Positions 1-9,018 of a DNA stretch of 64,000 bases are shown in pieces. The stretch covers positions 248,001-312,000 of the forward strand of contig CAVVPG010000002.1 in NCBI GenBank assembly GCA_963750075.1, given 5' to 3'. The translations under genes and the position numbers were made by a program. Each line of letters begins with the position of its first letter. Position 1 is the first letter of the stretch. The DNA is from Bog-473 sp963750075. GTDB taxonomy: Bacteria; Actinomycetota; Acidimicrobiia; Acidimicrobiales; RAAP-2. The notes beneath the pieces were generated by a model. That model ran no database searches. It was not told where the DNA came from and was given only the letters and a program-made list of their open reading frames with translations.

Positions 1-118
1 CCAAAACGGCGGCGACTCCCCCGCTGACCAGGAGACGGCTACGTCCGAGGCCCCTTCCCGCCGGAGTGTTGACCTGCTCGGGCGAAGCACTGTCGGGATC
101 CGGTCTTGCTGCAGCCAC
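1..118 (-). CDS. N-terminus of an exported protein, probable EfeO/EfeB-type partner of the iron permease (partial)
   Basis: The reading frame starts from a GTG at 118 and runs off the window. The first 23 or so residues are polar. They are followed by G-R-S-R-L-L and a run of small hydrophobic residues (VSGGVAAVL), which looks like a signal sequence with an imperfect twin-arginine motif (R-S-R, not R-R). It lies 29 bp downstream of the FTR1-like permease on the same strand. In actinobacteria EfeU is usually followed by EfeO (periplasmic/lipoprotein) and EfeB (Tat-exported haem peroxidase). The assignment rests on this position only, since no catalytic part is in the window. Confidence 0.4.
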   Translation of the reverse strand, partial: MAAARPDPDSASPEQVNTPAGRGLGRSRLLVSGGVAAVL

Positions 119-147
119 GGAGCCGATGTCCGCGGCCGGCGATGTGG

Positions 148-1000
148 TCAGTCGGTCGGCTCGCGCCGGCTTCGTTGCCTTGAGTGACTTCGCCGGGTCA
201 AGACCACGAATGCAATCATCACGGGCAGCAGATAAGCGAGGTAGCCGACTACCTGCAGCACGGTCATGGTCCCGGTGAGGTTGAAGACGCCTTCGACGAT
301 CCGGGCATACCAGGCAGAGGGGTCGACGTGAGCCGTCAGATCGAAGGCATTCGTGGTGAGCCCTGGCAGGATGTTCGCTCCCTGCAACTCGCGCAACCCG
401 TAGCCGACGACGCCAGCCGCAACGACGATCAGCGCAGCGCCGGTCCAGGTGAAGAATCGCGAGAGGTTGATACGCATCGCCTGGCGGTAGAGCGCCCAAC
501 ACAGAACGGTAGCGCCGAGTAGGCCGATCAGCGCTCCTATGAGTGGTCCAGTTGACTCGCTCGCGTCTGCGGGTCGTGCTCCACAGAAAGAGCGCCGTCT
601 CCAACCCCTCTCGGGCGACTGACAAGAACGCCGTCACGAAGAGGACCGATCCGCCGACGACCAGTGCCACTTCGGTCCGGGCGCGCAGCTCTACCGACAG
701 GGTGCGAGCGGTTCGTCGCATCCAAAAGACCATCCACGTGACGAACCCGACAGCAACCAGGCTCAGGACGCCGCCGATGGCCTCTTGTCCCGCAGTCGAA
801 AGGTCCGCGGCCGCAAAGGTGAGAACCGCCCCGAACGCCAGGCTCAACGCTCCAGCACACGCGACCCCGGTCCACAGCTGGACGAGCCGGTCTCGACGGC
901 GGCCCCGCACCACCGCGGCGACCAGAATCGACACGATCAACCCGGCCTCCAAGCCCTCCCGTAGTCCGATAAGGAGGTTGGGAACAGCATCACTCCACAC
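148..1000 (-). pseudogene. efeU: FTR1-family high-affinity iron permease (EfeU-like) with one single-base frameshift
   Basis: Integral membrane permease for iron of the FTR1/EfeU family. Reading from a GTG at 1000, preceded by GGAG, the frame gives the first REGLEA signature (L-R-E-G-L-E-A-G-L), several hydrophobic helices and the second signature A-R-E-G-L-E-T-A-L-F-L-W. The frame then breaks near 565-571. The next frame continues exactly as the family does (E-S-T-G-P-L-I-G-A-L-I-G-L, then R-F-F-T-W-T-G-A-A-L) to a stop at 148. A single missing base restores an approximately 280-aa protein. Both REXXE iron-binding motifs are intact, so this is either a sequencing error or a very recent mutation. 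A DtxR/IdeR-like operator lies about 120 bp upstream. Confidence 0.85.
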
Positions 1001-1121
1001 CAGCGGCTCCGAACACGAAGACAACCGCTTTCGGCGAGGTGAGGACCTGCGAACGTGGCTGGCGGACGAAGCTGGAGAGTTGGAGGAGAGTGCTTGTTGC
1101 CGCTGGCCTGCCCATACCTGG

Positions 1122-1153
1122 CTTAGGTTACCCTAATATTAGGGTGGCCTAAG
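1122..1153. promoter_or_regulatory. DtxR/IdeR-like iron box upstream of the iron permease
   Basis: A 32-bp inverted repeat, 14 of 16 positions paired, is built of TTAGGTTA, CCCTAAT and their mirror ATTAGGG, CCTAA. This matches the half-sites of the actinobacterial DtxR/IdeR consensus (TTAGGTTAGGCTAACCTAA) and can be read as two overlapping 19-bp boxes. It lies in the promoter region of the permease operon, so iron-dependent repression is expected. Confidence 0.8.
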
Positions 1154-1476
1154 TCAGGATGGCGAGGGAGCGCACGGGGGTCGGAAGATGGCCAGGTGCC
1201 GCTCAGTCCGGGGCGTGGTCTCTTCACTCCCCGCGTGCCGTATTAGGCAAGGCACCACCCGGGTCGGATCACTGGGCTTCCACCGGTCTGACGGACTCGG
1301 TGCCGTGGGGGATGGAGAGCATTGATCCCAGCGGTATGGAACGGCCCCTGAACCGTGGGCCTCCCTGCGCCGCCATCCCCTCGGTACCGCGGTTCGGCAA
1401 GGTGAGTTCAGTTCGCTGCCGGGCACGGGTGACGTAGCACGGCCATAAGTGGCCTATCGCAATCCCAGTAGCCAAA
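1154..1476. other. Intergenic region without a convincing gene
   Basis: The open frames here (1159-1437 plus, 1154-1426 and 1269-1475 minus) have no recognisable domain, no good ribosome binding site and mutually exclusive frames. I see no RNA gene or strong repeat. It probably holds promoters for the flanking genes. Confidence 0.4.
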
Positions 1477-1842
1477 GTGGGTCACCGATGCGATAATCGC
1501 GAAGTGCCGGTGGAGGGCCACCTATACGGCGAACGAGTGTGGTTCTACGATGCGCGGGGCCAAGTGCGCAGGATGGGGGTTTCAACTCACGCAGACTCCA
1601 CCATGGTCATCTCGCTATGGCAGGGCGACGTATGCACCGGCACCTTCCGGTTGCCCGCCAACGATGCGGCACGCCTCATTTCCACGCTCGCCTATGGGAT
1701 GACTGAAGCGATTCCGGGTCAGAGGCCGCCTGATTCTGAAGTAGGTCCGAGCCGACTTAGCCAGATCTGGTCGCGAATCTTGCGCCATCTATTCGTCCGA
1801 TCATCGGGAACGACCGAGACTCATCTTCGGTTGCTCAAGTAG
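1477..1842 (+). CDS. Small conserved actinobacterial protein
   Basis: A 121-aa soluble protein. The core V-I-S-L-W-Q-G-D-V-C-T-G-T-F-R-L-P, followed by a helix with ARLISTLAYGM, resembles a widespread family of short actinobacterial proteins of unknown function that share an SLW-GD-C-TFRLP strand pair. There are no transmembrane segments. The start is uncertain: ATG 1477 has a weak ribosome binding site and a GTG at 1504 is an alternative. The C-terminal 30 residues, after the conserved part, are basic and probably disordered. No function can be assigned. Confidence 0.7.
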   Translation: MGHRCDNREVPVEGHLYGERVWFYDARGQVRRMGVSTHADSTMVISLWQGDVCTGTFRLPANDAARLISTLAYGMTEAIPGQRPPDSEVGPSRLSQIWSRILRHLFVRSSGTTETHLRLLK

Positions 1843-1956
1843 GCCGCCATTCCAGATCGGAGGTCTACGTCCAGAAGTGCCCCACTTCGCCAATCGGGAT
1901 CGAGCGCATCCGAAGAGGAGTTGGCTCGCTCGCACATATGAACCAAACTTCGGGCC

Positions 1957-2676
1957 ATGGCTGGAATGGCCGACGAAGTGATGGATCTACTCTCGACGTC
2001 GGAGTCACGTTGGCGGAGCTTGCGGGCAAGTGGTCGAGAATGGCGCACTCCGGCCCTCCTCTCGGAAGCCTTTCAGGCGCAACTGACCCGGAGGCGGGCC
2101 GAGGGTCAGAGATTCGCCCTCATCACAAATCAAACAGACGCTCCAATGCCAGACGAGATCGAGGAGGAGTGGAAGATCTGGCTCGCCGAATCGTGGAGGC
2201 GGGCCGAGTTTGCGGCGGGCCGAGGCAGTGTGGAGGTGGTCTTCCACGAGTCAACCTGGTGGAGCAACGGCCCCGGCATTTCACAAACCAACGCCGGTGG
2301 CCAGGATTGGGGTCACGGGGAAGGACCCGGGAAATTTCTGATTCGCACGGCCAATTACCCTCTTCTCCTTGAGATTGGCGAGGTCACAGTGGACTCCTGG
2401 CTCGGCCGCCAGACATTGGTCGCTAAGGCCAGCATTCGACGCGGACTTGAGCCCCGACGAGGCAGGGGACTCCATGGCCTCGTGATCGGGGACGCAGACG
2501 AGATTCTCCTGTGCATCGACCGTGAACGGGGAGTAATTCTCCGGACGAAAAGTTGGTTCCAAGGCTCGGTCTATCGAGTTTTGGAGATGAACGAGGTGGG
2601 ATTCGATGAGGAGTTTCCGCCGAAGACGTTTGAGATCAGTCCGCTTCACGGGCCCGGCTGGCTGAGAACGACATGA
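1957..2676 (+). CDS. Hypothetical protein, 239 aa
   Basis: A soluble protein with no family I recognise. The N-terminal third is predicted helical and charged (SRWRSLRASGREWRT, then EIEEEWKIWLAESWRRAEFAAG). The middle has W-W-S-N-G-P-G-I, and the C-terminal half is strand-rich with an aspartate-rich D-A-D-E-I-L-L-C-I-D. The normal codon pattern and long uninterrupted frame argue it is real. ATG 1957 could be replaced by ATG 1966. It stands alone between two unrelated genes on the same strand. Confidence 0.6.
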   Translation: MAGMADEVMDLLSTSESRWRSLRASGREWRTPALLSEAFQAQLTRRRAEGQRFALITNQTDAPMPDEIEEEWKIWLAESWRRAEFAAGRGSVEVVFHESTWWSNGPGISQTNAGGQDWGHGEGPGKFLIRTANYPLLLEIGEVTVDSWLGRQTLVAKASIRRGLEPRRGRGLHGLVIGDADEILLCIDRERGVILRTKSWFQGSVYRVLEMNEVGFDEEFPPKTFEISPLHGPGWLRTT

Positions 2677-2866
2677 CCTGCCCCCCTACACCGGATCGAT
2701 GACGCAGCGAACCGTGAGATTCTGAACCTCTACCTGGACGTTCACTCACCGAGACGGAGGTCGTCAGGACCAGCAGTTGACCTGGGTCCGCTCATGATGC
2801 ACCGTGACGTTACGCTTACTTCGGGCGCCGGTCGGGGCGGCCGACAAATGAGGGAACAGGGCCTAC

Positions 2867-3873
2867 ATGACAGAACCTGAGAGCACCGTCCTGGATGCTC
2901 CGGACGAGGAGCAGTCGTGGGCGGAGAAGATCCAGAAGGCGAAAGAGGCTCGGGAGGCGGCCAAGGCCCTGAGAGAGGGCAAGAGCCCGGTGTTTCCGAC
3001 GAACTGGTCGCTGCTGCCGGCGACGCAGTAGTACACCCAACCCAGTCCCCGCTTTACCACGCTGAAAACGCTCAGCGATACGAACGCCAAGCCCTCATCA
3101 GCACGTACGAGGGCACCTACGCGTGTCGCCTCGTCGTCATCTTTGACGCGATCTTGCCGTACGCCGTCAATGTCTTCGAGGAGCTCATTTACGATGCGGA
3201 CCCCGAGCGGGACATGCACCTGATGTTGGCAACACCAGGTGGCGACGGCGAGACCGCCGTCCGACTAGCTCGCTCCGCGCAGGCTCGCTGCAAAACACTC
3301 ACGGTAATTGTCCCAGACCAGGCGAAAAGCGCCGGCACGATACTCGCACTCGGTGCCCATCGGATCCTCATGGGTCCCACCAGCGATCTGGGGCCGATCG
3401 ACCCCCAATTGCAGGTCGGACCAGCTGCAGGGCTGGTCTCGGCGAAGGACATCATCGCCGCGGTGGAATATGCCGAGGGAGCCATTCAGGCCAACCCCGA
3501 GACCTACACGCTCCATTCGGCGCTTCTTTCGGACGTGACGGCCCTCATGGTTCAACAGGCGCGCTCCGCGCTGGCCAGGAGCGACGACGTGATGCGAGAG
3601 GCACTCAAAAGCAACCCAGATAGGGATGAGGAGGCGGTTGCTGCACTGTGTCAGAAGTTGCACGACCCCTTGATCGAGAACCCCAAGAGCCACGGAGCAA
3701 TCCTGGGCGAGATCGACGCAGAGGCTCTGGGCCTGCCGATCGAGATGGCAGACCCGCAAGGAGACCAGTGGAAGTTGCTCTGGCGACTTTGGATCAAGTA
3801 CTGGTCGAGCAACGTGCGCACGTTTGAGGGACTGTCGGCATCAAAGATCATCGGACCCTGGAATAGCCCCTGA
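2867..3873 (+). CDS. SDH_sah-type serine protease (ClpP/crotonase fold), probably broken by a frameshift near residue 52
   Basis: A cytoplasmic ClpP-fold serine peptidase of the SDH_sah (serine dehydrogenase proteinase) type. The main frame, readable from 2917 to 3873, carries a substrate-binding loop L-A-T-P-G-G-D-G-E-T, the nucleophile region D-Q-A-K-S-A-G-T-I-L-A-L-G-A and the M-G-P-T-S-D-L-G-P-I-D-P stretch. The first ~50 residues of the family (acidic tail, then a helix with KIQKAKEAREAAKALREG and FPTNWSLLPA) are in a different frame, from ATG 2867 to a stop at 3031. The two frames overlap where homologues would run on. One indel near 3015-3030 joins them. If the break is real, the protein would need a start inside the 2917 frame. 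Confidence 0.75.
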
Positions 3874-4013
3874 TCTGATGTCTACGGGAGAACCGCGTTG
3901 CAACTGCCCCACTTCACCGGGTTGGTTGCGTGACAGTTACGCGAGCGCAACGACTGAGTAGACCAACGTGACATAGGATTCTTGCCATCTGGAGCTGAAG
4001 GAAGGAGATCGGT

Positions 4014-4283
4014 TTGCAGACTGATTGTGCGATCATCCTGAATACCTCCAACGCCCCGATGGCGGCGGTCGTACTTGTTGATTCTGGGACATATCATTCG
4101 GCAAGTAGCCGCGAAGCGGCACGCGCCGCCCTACGGAACGTTGACATCCTGCAGGGGCTTGCCATCGTGATGGCCACGCAAACTGGGGACACAATTCAGA
4201 TGAACGGCGACGCCAATCTCGTCAACCAGCTATCACGGCAAGACTGGATGGGTTGGAATTGGGTGACGCTCACCGTCAATTGA
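4014..4283 (+). CDS. Hypothetical small protein, 89 aa
   Basis: An open frame starting at TTG 4014 with a strong AAGGAG ribosome binding site seven bases upstream, which decides the start. The sequence is mildly hydrophobic at the N-terminus (AAVVLVD) and ends with a tryptophan-rich M-G-W-N-W-V. There is no transmembrane helix, cysteine pair or known motif. It precedes the VRR-NUC-like gene on the same strand by about 75 bp and could be co-transcribed with it. I do not recognise a family. Confidence 0.5.
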   Translation: MQTDCAIILNTSNAPMAAVVLVDSGTYHSASSREAARAALRNVDILQGLAIVMATQTGDTIQMNGDANLVNQLSRQDWMGWNWVTLTVN

Positions 4284-4359
4284 CGCAGTGCCCCAGTACA
4301 CCGCCGGGACGGCGGGCATTTCCGCTGCCCAACCCGTTGGCCTGAACCATGATTCAGGG

Positions 4360-4914
4360 ATGAAGACAAACGACGGCTCTCAGGGCACAACGACCATCTT
4401 CTCCGACAAGAACCTGCGCAAGCGATGGTGGCCGGAACCGCTTGCTCAACAGTGGAGCCTTCAATACCCCGGACTCTTTGATTTTGACGATGTTCGCCAG
4501 GCTGTTAACCAGCCGGAAAAGCACTTCTTTGAATGGTATGCGGCCATCCACATTTTCCAGCGCGATGGATCAGTTTCAATGGTCGAGAAGTGCGCGTATT
4601 CGAGCAACCCCGTCAAATATGAGCGCTACGTGAATCTTCTTTCCCAAGAGACGAGGGACAAGCTGGATTCGATCCGAGCCGAGTGGCACGGGGTTCAGTT
4701 GCCCGACCTCATGGTGATAGCCCCTGACCATAAGGCCGTGTCATTTGCAGAAGTGAAAGGTCCTGGGGACCGGTTGCACAGCGGACAACCCGAGAGCCAC
4801 GACGCGATCAGGGAGTTGGGCTTCAGGGTCGAGTTCATTGAGGTCGTGCTCAAAGACGTCCTGGCGGAACGTGATGGCTGGCGGCCTCTGACTACAAAGC
4901 CCGCCAAGGCCTGA
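4360..4914 (+). CDS. VRR-NUC-like PD-(D/E)XK nuclease
   Basis: A 184-aa protein from ATG 4360 (an upstream ATG at 4288 is possible but lacks a ribosome binding site). The C-terminal half has the VRR-NUC signature: P-D-L-M-V, then about ten residues on, F-A-E-V-K-G-P-G-D-R-L, with conserved Q and a final strand V-E-F-I-E-V-V. The D and E-x-K are the expected metal-binding catalytic residues. VRR-NUC domains occur as structure-specific nucleases, in phage and in some restriction systems. The N-terminal 80 residues (WWPEPLAQQW, FFEWYAAIHIF) are unassigned. No helicase or phage gene lies beside it, so the role is unknown; DNA repair or defence are both possible. Confidence 0.7.
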   Translation: MKTNDGSQGTTTIFSDKNLRKRWWPEPLAQQWSLQYPGLFDFDDVRQAVNQPEKHFFEWYAAIHIFQRDGSVSMVEKCAYSSNPVKYERYVNLLSQETRDKLDSIRAEWHGVQLPDLMVIAPDHKAVSFAEVKGPGDRLHSGQPESHDAIRELGFRVEFIEVVLKDVLAERDGWRPLTTKPAKA

Positions 4915-5023
4915 CTGTCCAGGGTGCCTCCGAACGCCGACAAGGTGAGGCAGTTCGCTAGCCATTGCGACGAGATACTCATTCTCTTGGACAATCTATT
5001 GCAGATACAGGAGAATCACCGAT

Positions 5024-5575
5024 TCAGAGATTGCGCTCGGCCAACAGGGCTTCGACCCGCTGCATAACCTCTTCCGGGGTGATGTCCAGTCCGGCCAGAA
5101 CAGCCTCCGTCGCGTCATCGTCTTGCTCAAGGAGTGCGACAAGCAAATGCTCCGTATCAATCGCAGCGTCCGCTTGAGCCCACGAGATCTGCAGAGACCT
5201 CTCCATAACCCTGATAGTCGCCTCGGAGAACGGTTCACGATCTGACCCCCGTCCGGTCTGTTCACGTTTGTGCCCTTCGAGGAACGCACGCGCTCGGCTG
5301 TAGTCCGCGCCGGCGTCCGAAAGCGCATTTCCGGCAATACCTTCCGGTTCTCGTAACATGCCCAAGAAGAGGTGCTCGGGGCCGATGGAGCTGACGTGCA
5401 GGCTCTGGGCCTCTCCATGCGCGAGTACAAGGATCCGGCGAGCACCATCAGTGAAATGCTCGAACACTCCACCAGGGTGCCAGAATCGGCCGTCCGAATC
5501 ACGCCGATAATCCGGTGCTGAGCCAAAGCCGGTATGGGTGTCGCCGTTGGCCGGGTTGATGACGCGTTGGTCCAC
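5024..5575 (-). CDS. Stand-alone Clp N-terminal (Clp-N repeat) protein
   Basis: A 183-aa protein with two Clp-N repeats. The first is F-T-D-G-A-R-R-I-L-V-L-A-H-G-E-A with S-I-G-P-E-H-L-F-L-G-M-L, and the second is F-S-E-A-T-I-R-V-M-E-R-S-L with I-D-T-E-H-L-L-V-A-L-L. This is the adaptor/substrate-binding domain found at the N-terminus of ClpC and ClpA, here without any AAA+ ATPase. Such ClpS/ClpC1-like orphans are common in actinobacteria and are presumed to modulate Clp proteolysis or bind misfolded proteins. Start is GTG 5575. The first 30 residues are polar and not part of the domain. Confidence 0.85.
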   Translation of the reverse strand: MDQRVINPANGDTHTGFGSAPDYRRDSDGRFWHPGGVFEHFTDGARRILVLAHGEAQSLHVSSIGPEHLFLGMLREPEGIAGNALSDAGADYSRARAFLEGHKREQTGRGSDREPFSEATIRVMERSLQISWAQADAAIDTEHLLVALLEQDDDATEAVLAGLDITPEEVMQRVEALLAERNL

Positions 5576-5636
5576 CAGTGTCCATTACCTCTGCGGTCCC
5601 ATGGGTAAGTGATCGGATGGGTCGAATGTGTGAAGG

Positions 5637-6506
5637 TCAGAGCTTCTGCGCGAGTACCCGAGCCCAGTCATCGGCGCGAGAGTGCAGCAGGTCGAGGTCA
5701 AACTGGGCTCCGAAAGCATTGAAGGCCATGACGCCTCTGAAGTCGTCATCGAATGAAAGGAGGTCCGCTGCGTCCCACCACGGATGGTGATCGTACGCGG
5801 GCACGAGGTCTACATATGCCTGGAGGAAGGCGTCGGCTGCGTCGGCATCGTCCACGAGGGCGAGATTCCCCCGCGTGTGTGCGACGTCGATTCCTCGGGG
5901 TCCGCAGCAAGAGACGGGCCAATCAACTATGCCAACGAGTTTCCCATGGTCCCAGAGGAGGTTTCCGGGGTGATAGTCGCGGTGCAAGAAGGCCGGCTGT
6001 TCCTCGGGCTCATGCCCATGGATGGCAGCTACCAACGTCTTCCAGGCTGAGGGTGCTGTAGTCCACCTTGGTACTGCAACCCTATTGAGGTCGAACCAAT
6101 GTCGATAGTGAGGTAGTCCATTCGGAATACTTGACTCGTGGATTTGCACGAGAGGAAATGCCATTCGCCGCGGGTCGAGGTTGTGCACAATGGGTCTCCC
6201 CGGCAAGAAGGTCATCAGAAGACTTGGGTGTCCCGCCTGAGCACCTGTGACATCGAAGGCGATCGGTTCTGGCACGAGTTCCCCGAGAACGGTGCGTGCC
6301 GCTTGGAGCGCGTGGGTCTCGTAGGCGATCACCTGGGGAATCTCATCGATGACATCGTTTGTGAGATACCGGCGGAGCACGAGTTGGGTACCATCGACCT
6401 CGATCAAGCGGAGATCTGAGGTGACGCCGAAGGTCAGCGATCTCAGATCGACGACCTTCTTTGCGCCGAGAGCCTCAAGCACCCACGTATGAGCTGCTTG
6501 GTCCAT
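5637..6506 (-). CDS. Aminoglycoside phosphotransferase (APH) family kinase
   Basis: A 289-aa protein-kinase-like phosphotransferase. It shows the catalytic loop H-R-D-Y-H-P-G-N-L-L-W (residues about 195-205), the metal-binding I-V-D-W about ten residues later, and an N-terminal lobe with the lysine/arginine strand L-V-L-R-R-Y-L. The family phosphorylates hydroxyl groups of aminoglycosides, choline, sugars or other small molecules. The substrate cannot be inferred here and resistance should not be assumed. ATG 6506 is preferred over TTG 6509. It is divergently placed from no obvious partner. Confidence 0.85.
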   Translation of the reverse strand: MDQAAHTWVLEALGAKKVVDLRSLTFGVTSDLRLIEVDGTQLVLRRYLTNDVIDEIPQVIAYETHALQAARTVLGELVPEPIAFDVTGAQAGHPSLLMTFLPGRPIVHNLDPRRMAFPLVQIHESSIPNGLPHYRHWFDLNRVAVPRWTTAPSAWKTLVAAIHGHEPEEQPAFLHRDYHPGNLLWDHGKLVGIVDWPVSCCGPRGIDVAHTRGNLALVDDADAADAFLQAYVDLVPAYDHHPWWDAADLLSFDDDFRGVMAFNAFGAQFDLDLLHSRADDWARVLAQKL

Positions 6507-6628
6507 CAAAACAGCCTATGACGCCCGGAGTCCCTGTCATATTGGTACGAATCACTTTCAATCCACCCAATGAGGCGACAATCAGTCAGGGGGTGAATGT
6601 CCCAATCCGCCGGAAGGGGTCAGTCCGC

Positions 6629-7234
6629 CTACGGCTTGGGGGCACACAGGACGGTCCCGAGAGGAACGGTTTTTCGGGCCAGTACACGTCCGCCGGGGAT
6701 GGACACCGTCAGGGTTACACACTGCCTTTGTGCCAAAGCGAAGCCACCACCGTATTGAACAAATCCACCCGCAGGGAGCCCACACGACACCGGGGCTTGC
6801 ACCACGACCCGATCAGGTTCTGTCCGTAGCTCGGCCGTGGTGGTTGTGGTCGACGGAGCCTGACCGTAGATGACCGAGACCATGCCCTTCGCTCCCATGG
6901 CTGAGACCAGCAGTCCCTGGAACCGCGTCGGGCCGACGGTCATTGGTGACTTGATCCCCAACAGGCGAGATCCCCTGATCTTCCCAACCAATCTCGGGTC
7001 CAGGTCACCGAACCGCACTGGCCCCACTACGACGTCATGCGAGGTGTGGAAGACCCCACCCGGCGTGGACCCGCTGTAGATCATCTGGGCACAGGTCGCG
7101 GTTGGCGCTGGCTCTGTTCCGAGAACCACGGCTCCGGCATCAGAAAGAGGCATGGCGAACGCCGTCATTACGGAACCGACAAGGGCGAACAGGGGGACTC
7201 CGTTGCGGATGGTCAGCGCAGACCGGGTAGTCAC
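6629..7234 (-). CDS. Secreted hypothetical protein
   Basis: A 201-aa protein from GTG 7234. An N-terminal stretch with basic residues, a hydrophobic core (GVPLFALVGSVMTAFAM) and small residues before DAG looks like a Sec signal peptide. The mature part is strand-rich with a threonine run (T-T-T-T-T) at about residue 132 and three or four cysteines that could form disulphides. No recognisable domain. It shares the general look of the exported proteins at 7.9-10.3 kb. Confidence 0.6.
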   Translation of the reverse strand: MTTRSALTIRNGVPLFALVGSVMTAFAMPLSDAGAVVLGTEPAPTATCAQMIYSGSTPGGVFHTSHDVVVGPVRFGDLDPRLVGKIRGSRLLGIKSPMTVGPTRFQGLLVSAMGAKGMVSVIYGQAPSTTTTTAELRTEPDRVVVQAPVSCGLPAGGFVQYGGGFALAQRQCVTLTVSIPGGRVLARKTVPLGTVLCAPKP

Positions 7235-7331
7235 GCGGCAAGCCTATTTATGAGGGCTGGCGGCAGAGGTTCACAGGTAGCCCCGAACGCATCGGCACGG
7301 TGGGCACTTCCGCGCAACTGAAGGTACTCGT

Positions 7332-7820
7332 TCATGTGAACGGCGCCTGTTCTGGAACGGCCCAGCGGTAGACCTGTTCAACGAACGCGGGTGAAGTGAC
7401 CGCCATGCCCGATTCGGGGGAAACGGACCACAGAGTCCATCCATCGGCGACTCCCAACGTTCCTCGAAAGAGAGGTGGCCAATCGTGGATGACGAGACCG
7501 AGATATCGCTCGTAGATTCGACGAATGAGATCTGAATCGTGGGGCTCAGCGCGGCCATGCCCCCTCACTCGTACCTGGCGGATTGAGGCTGGAGGATTGA
7601 ATTCGTCAACGATCACGGCGAGTTCAACACCACGTTCTGCCGCTCGGACCAGAGCTGACGATATCGGGCTCCTAAACCAGAATTTACGGTCATCGAAGAG
7701 ATACCAAAGGCTGCCCAGAAGTGGAGCCAGCGCTGGGGACACGGCGGCGACCTGCGCACTTCTGCTGGTCTCGCCAAGGAATGCGTCCACATCAAATGAC
7801 GCCTTATCCACCTTGTCCAC
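7332..7820 (-). CDS. Pyridoxamine 5'-phosphate oxidase-like (PPOX-class) flavin/F420-binding protein
   Basis: A 162-aa single-domain split-barrel protein. Characteristic strands are L-W-Y-L-F-D-D-R-K-F-W-F-R-S, then the helix S-S-A-L-V-R-A-A-E-R-G-V-E-L-A-V-I-V-D-E-F-N and R-Q-V-R-V-R-G-H-G-R-A-E, ending in R-I-Y-E-R-Y-L-G. This pattern is typical of actinobacterial PPOX-class proteins that bind FMN or F420 and act as reductases. GTG 7820 is the only reasonable start. The specific substrate is unknown. Confidence 0.75.
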   Translation of the reverse strand: MDKVDKASFDVDAFLGETSRSAQVAAVSPALAPLLGSLWYLFDDRKFWFRSPISSALVRAAERGVELAVIVDEFNPPASIRQVRVRGHGRAEPHDSDLIRRIYERYLGLVIHDWPPLFRGTLGVADGWTLWSVSPESGMAVTSPAFVEQVYRWAVPEQAPFT

Positions 7821-7921
7821 GCTAGGTCACTCGGACGTTGAATTAGGGCTGCCCCGGTACGCTGGCGGTACGGTGCATCGGGTTGATGAGGAAGCACCGC
7901 CAGCCCGCCTCCAGTTTCTCC

Positions 7922-8875
7922 TCAAGGAGCATTGCCACTGCTGCCAGGCACGACTGGATGAACTTGGAGGCCAGAACAGTCTGGAAGTCCCGGCGGTCGA
8001 GTACCCAGATCAGACACTGCGACACGAACCTGCTCAGTCAGGTTTGGCGGCGTGACGAGCAGTGAGAGGTAGTGGGGACAGGGTTGGCCGAAGAGCGGGT
8101 TATCAGTCCCTTCGACAATTGCTGACGCCGCTTGGCCGGGTCCCAAGGAGACGAGCGGGATTGTTGTGGTTCCAGGCAATAGTCCGCCGAGGTACCCGCT
8201 CACTGAACGATTCGCCTGGGCCACCTGTTGTCCCGCGGCGTTCACTCCGGCCACGCCGGGATAGCCCGTGAGTGCGCAGGTGGAACGACCGTCATTCGTA
8301 AAGACGAGCACCTGGTCTTCGTGACCCAACCCTGCACCTCCCCCAGAGTCTGAGACGGTCAACTGACTGCTTGTGCACGGTGGGGTCGAGCTCGTTGGGA
8401 CCGTCGGCGGACTGAAGGTGATGGGCGCGAAGTAGAAACCACTGCTGACCCCAGACGTGGCGACGACGACGCATTCACCGGTGCAGGGTTGCACCGACAA
8501 AATGAGCGGCCCGGTGCTCGCAGCGGAGTGAACGGTGAACGTCGTCGATCCGGCACCGCTGCCATCAGTCAGGCTGAAGGGCTGGGCGGCGAGTTGCGGA
8601 CCACACCCGCTCGGATTCACCTCCGTGGGCGCCAGGCACTCAGACAAGAAGAACTTGCGGGACGGAAGGAACCCCTTCACGGAGACCGTCACTTGCTGGG
8701 CGTCCTGGAGCCCCGATGAGGGCGCAACTGTAAGTCCGCCGGCCACCAACTTGACGTAGTTCTTTGTGGTTGTCGTCGTCTCGCGGTGGGAGGCCGCCGA
8801 CTTACCAGCACCACCGCATGCCGCTGCAACGACGGCCACGAGAAGTAGACCTAACCCTGCCTTGCCTCGGGTCAT
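7922..8875 (-). CDS. Lipoprotein with neocarzinostatin-like and DUF4232-like domains
   Basis: The start is placed at ATG 8875, which gives MTRGKAGLGLLL followed by lipobox V-V-A-A-A-C; the frame is open further upstream only because it overlaps the next gene's end. Residues about 45-140 (L-T-V-A-P-S-S-G-L-Q-D-A-Q-Q-V-T-V-S-V-K-G-F, cysteine pairs, S-T-T-F-T-V) resemble the neocarzinostatin/macromomycin apoprotein fold. Residues about 170-310 (C-T-S-S-Q-L-T-V...C-A-L-T-G-Y-P-G-V, L-G-P-G-Q-A-A-S) match DUF4232, a domain of secreted actinobacterial proteins. It is probably anchored outside the membrane. The ligand is unknown. Confidence 0.75.
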   Translation of the reverse strand: MTRGKAGLGLLLVAVVAAACGGAGKSAASHRETTTTTKNYVKLVAGGLTVAPSSGLQDAQQVTVSVKGFLPSRKFFLSECLAPTEVNPSGCGPQLAAQPFSLTDGSGAGSTTFTVHSAASTGPLILSVQPCTGECVVVATSGVSSGFYFAPITFSPPTVPTSSTPPCTSSQLTVSDSGGGAGLGHEDQVLVFTNDGRSTCALTGYPGVAGVNAAGQQVAQANRSVSGYLGGLLPGTTTIPLVSLGPGQAASAIVEGTDNPLFGQPCPHYLSLLVTPPNLTEQVRVAVSDLGTRPPGLPDCSGLQVHPVVPGSSGNAP

Positions 8876-9018
8876 GGCTGAGCTTGGCACAGCGATCTGG
8901 ACTTGCCGGGGCGTCCCATGCTGTGCTCTGCAGCCCCAAGCCGCAGCGAGTCCGTCAAGGTGCCTCCGTCCTCGCTGCCGGGTAGGCGGGACAGCTTCAG
9001 TCGAATTTCCACTGCCCT

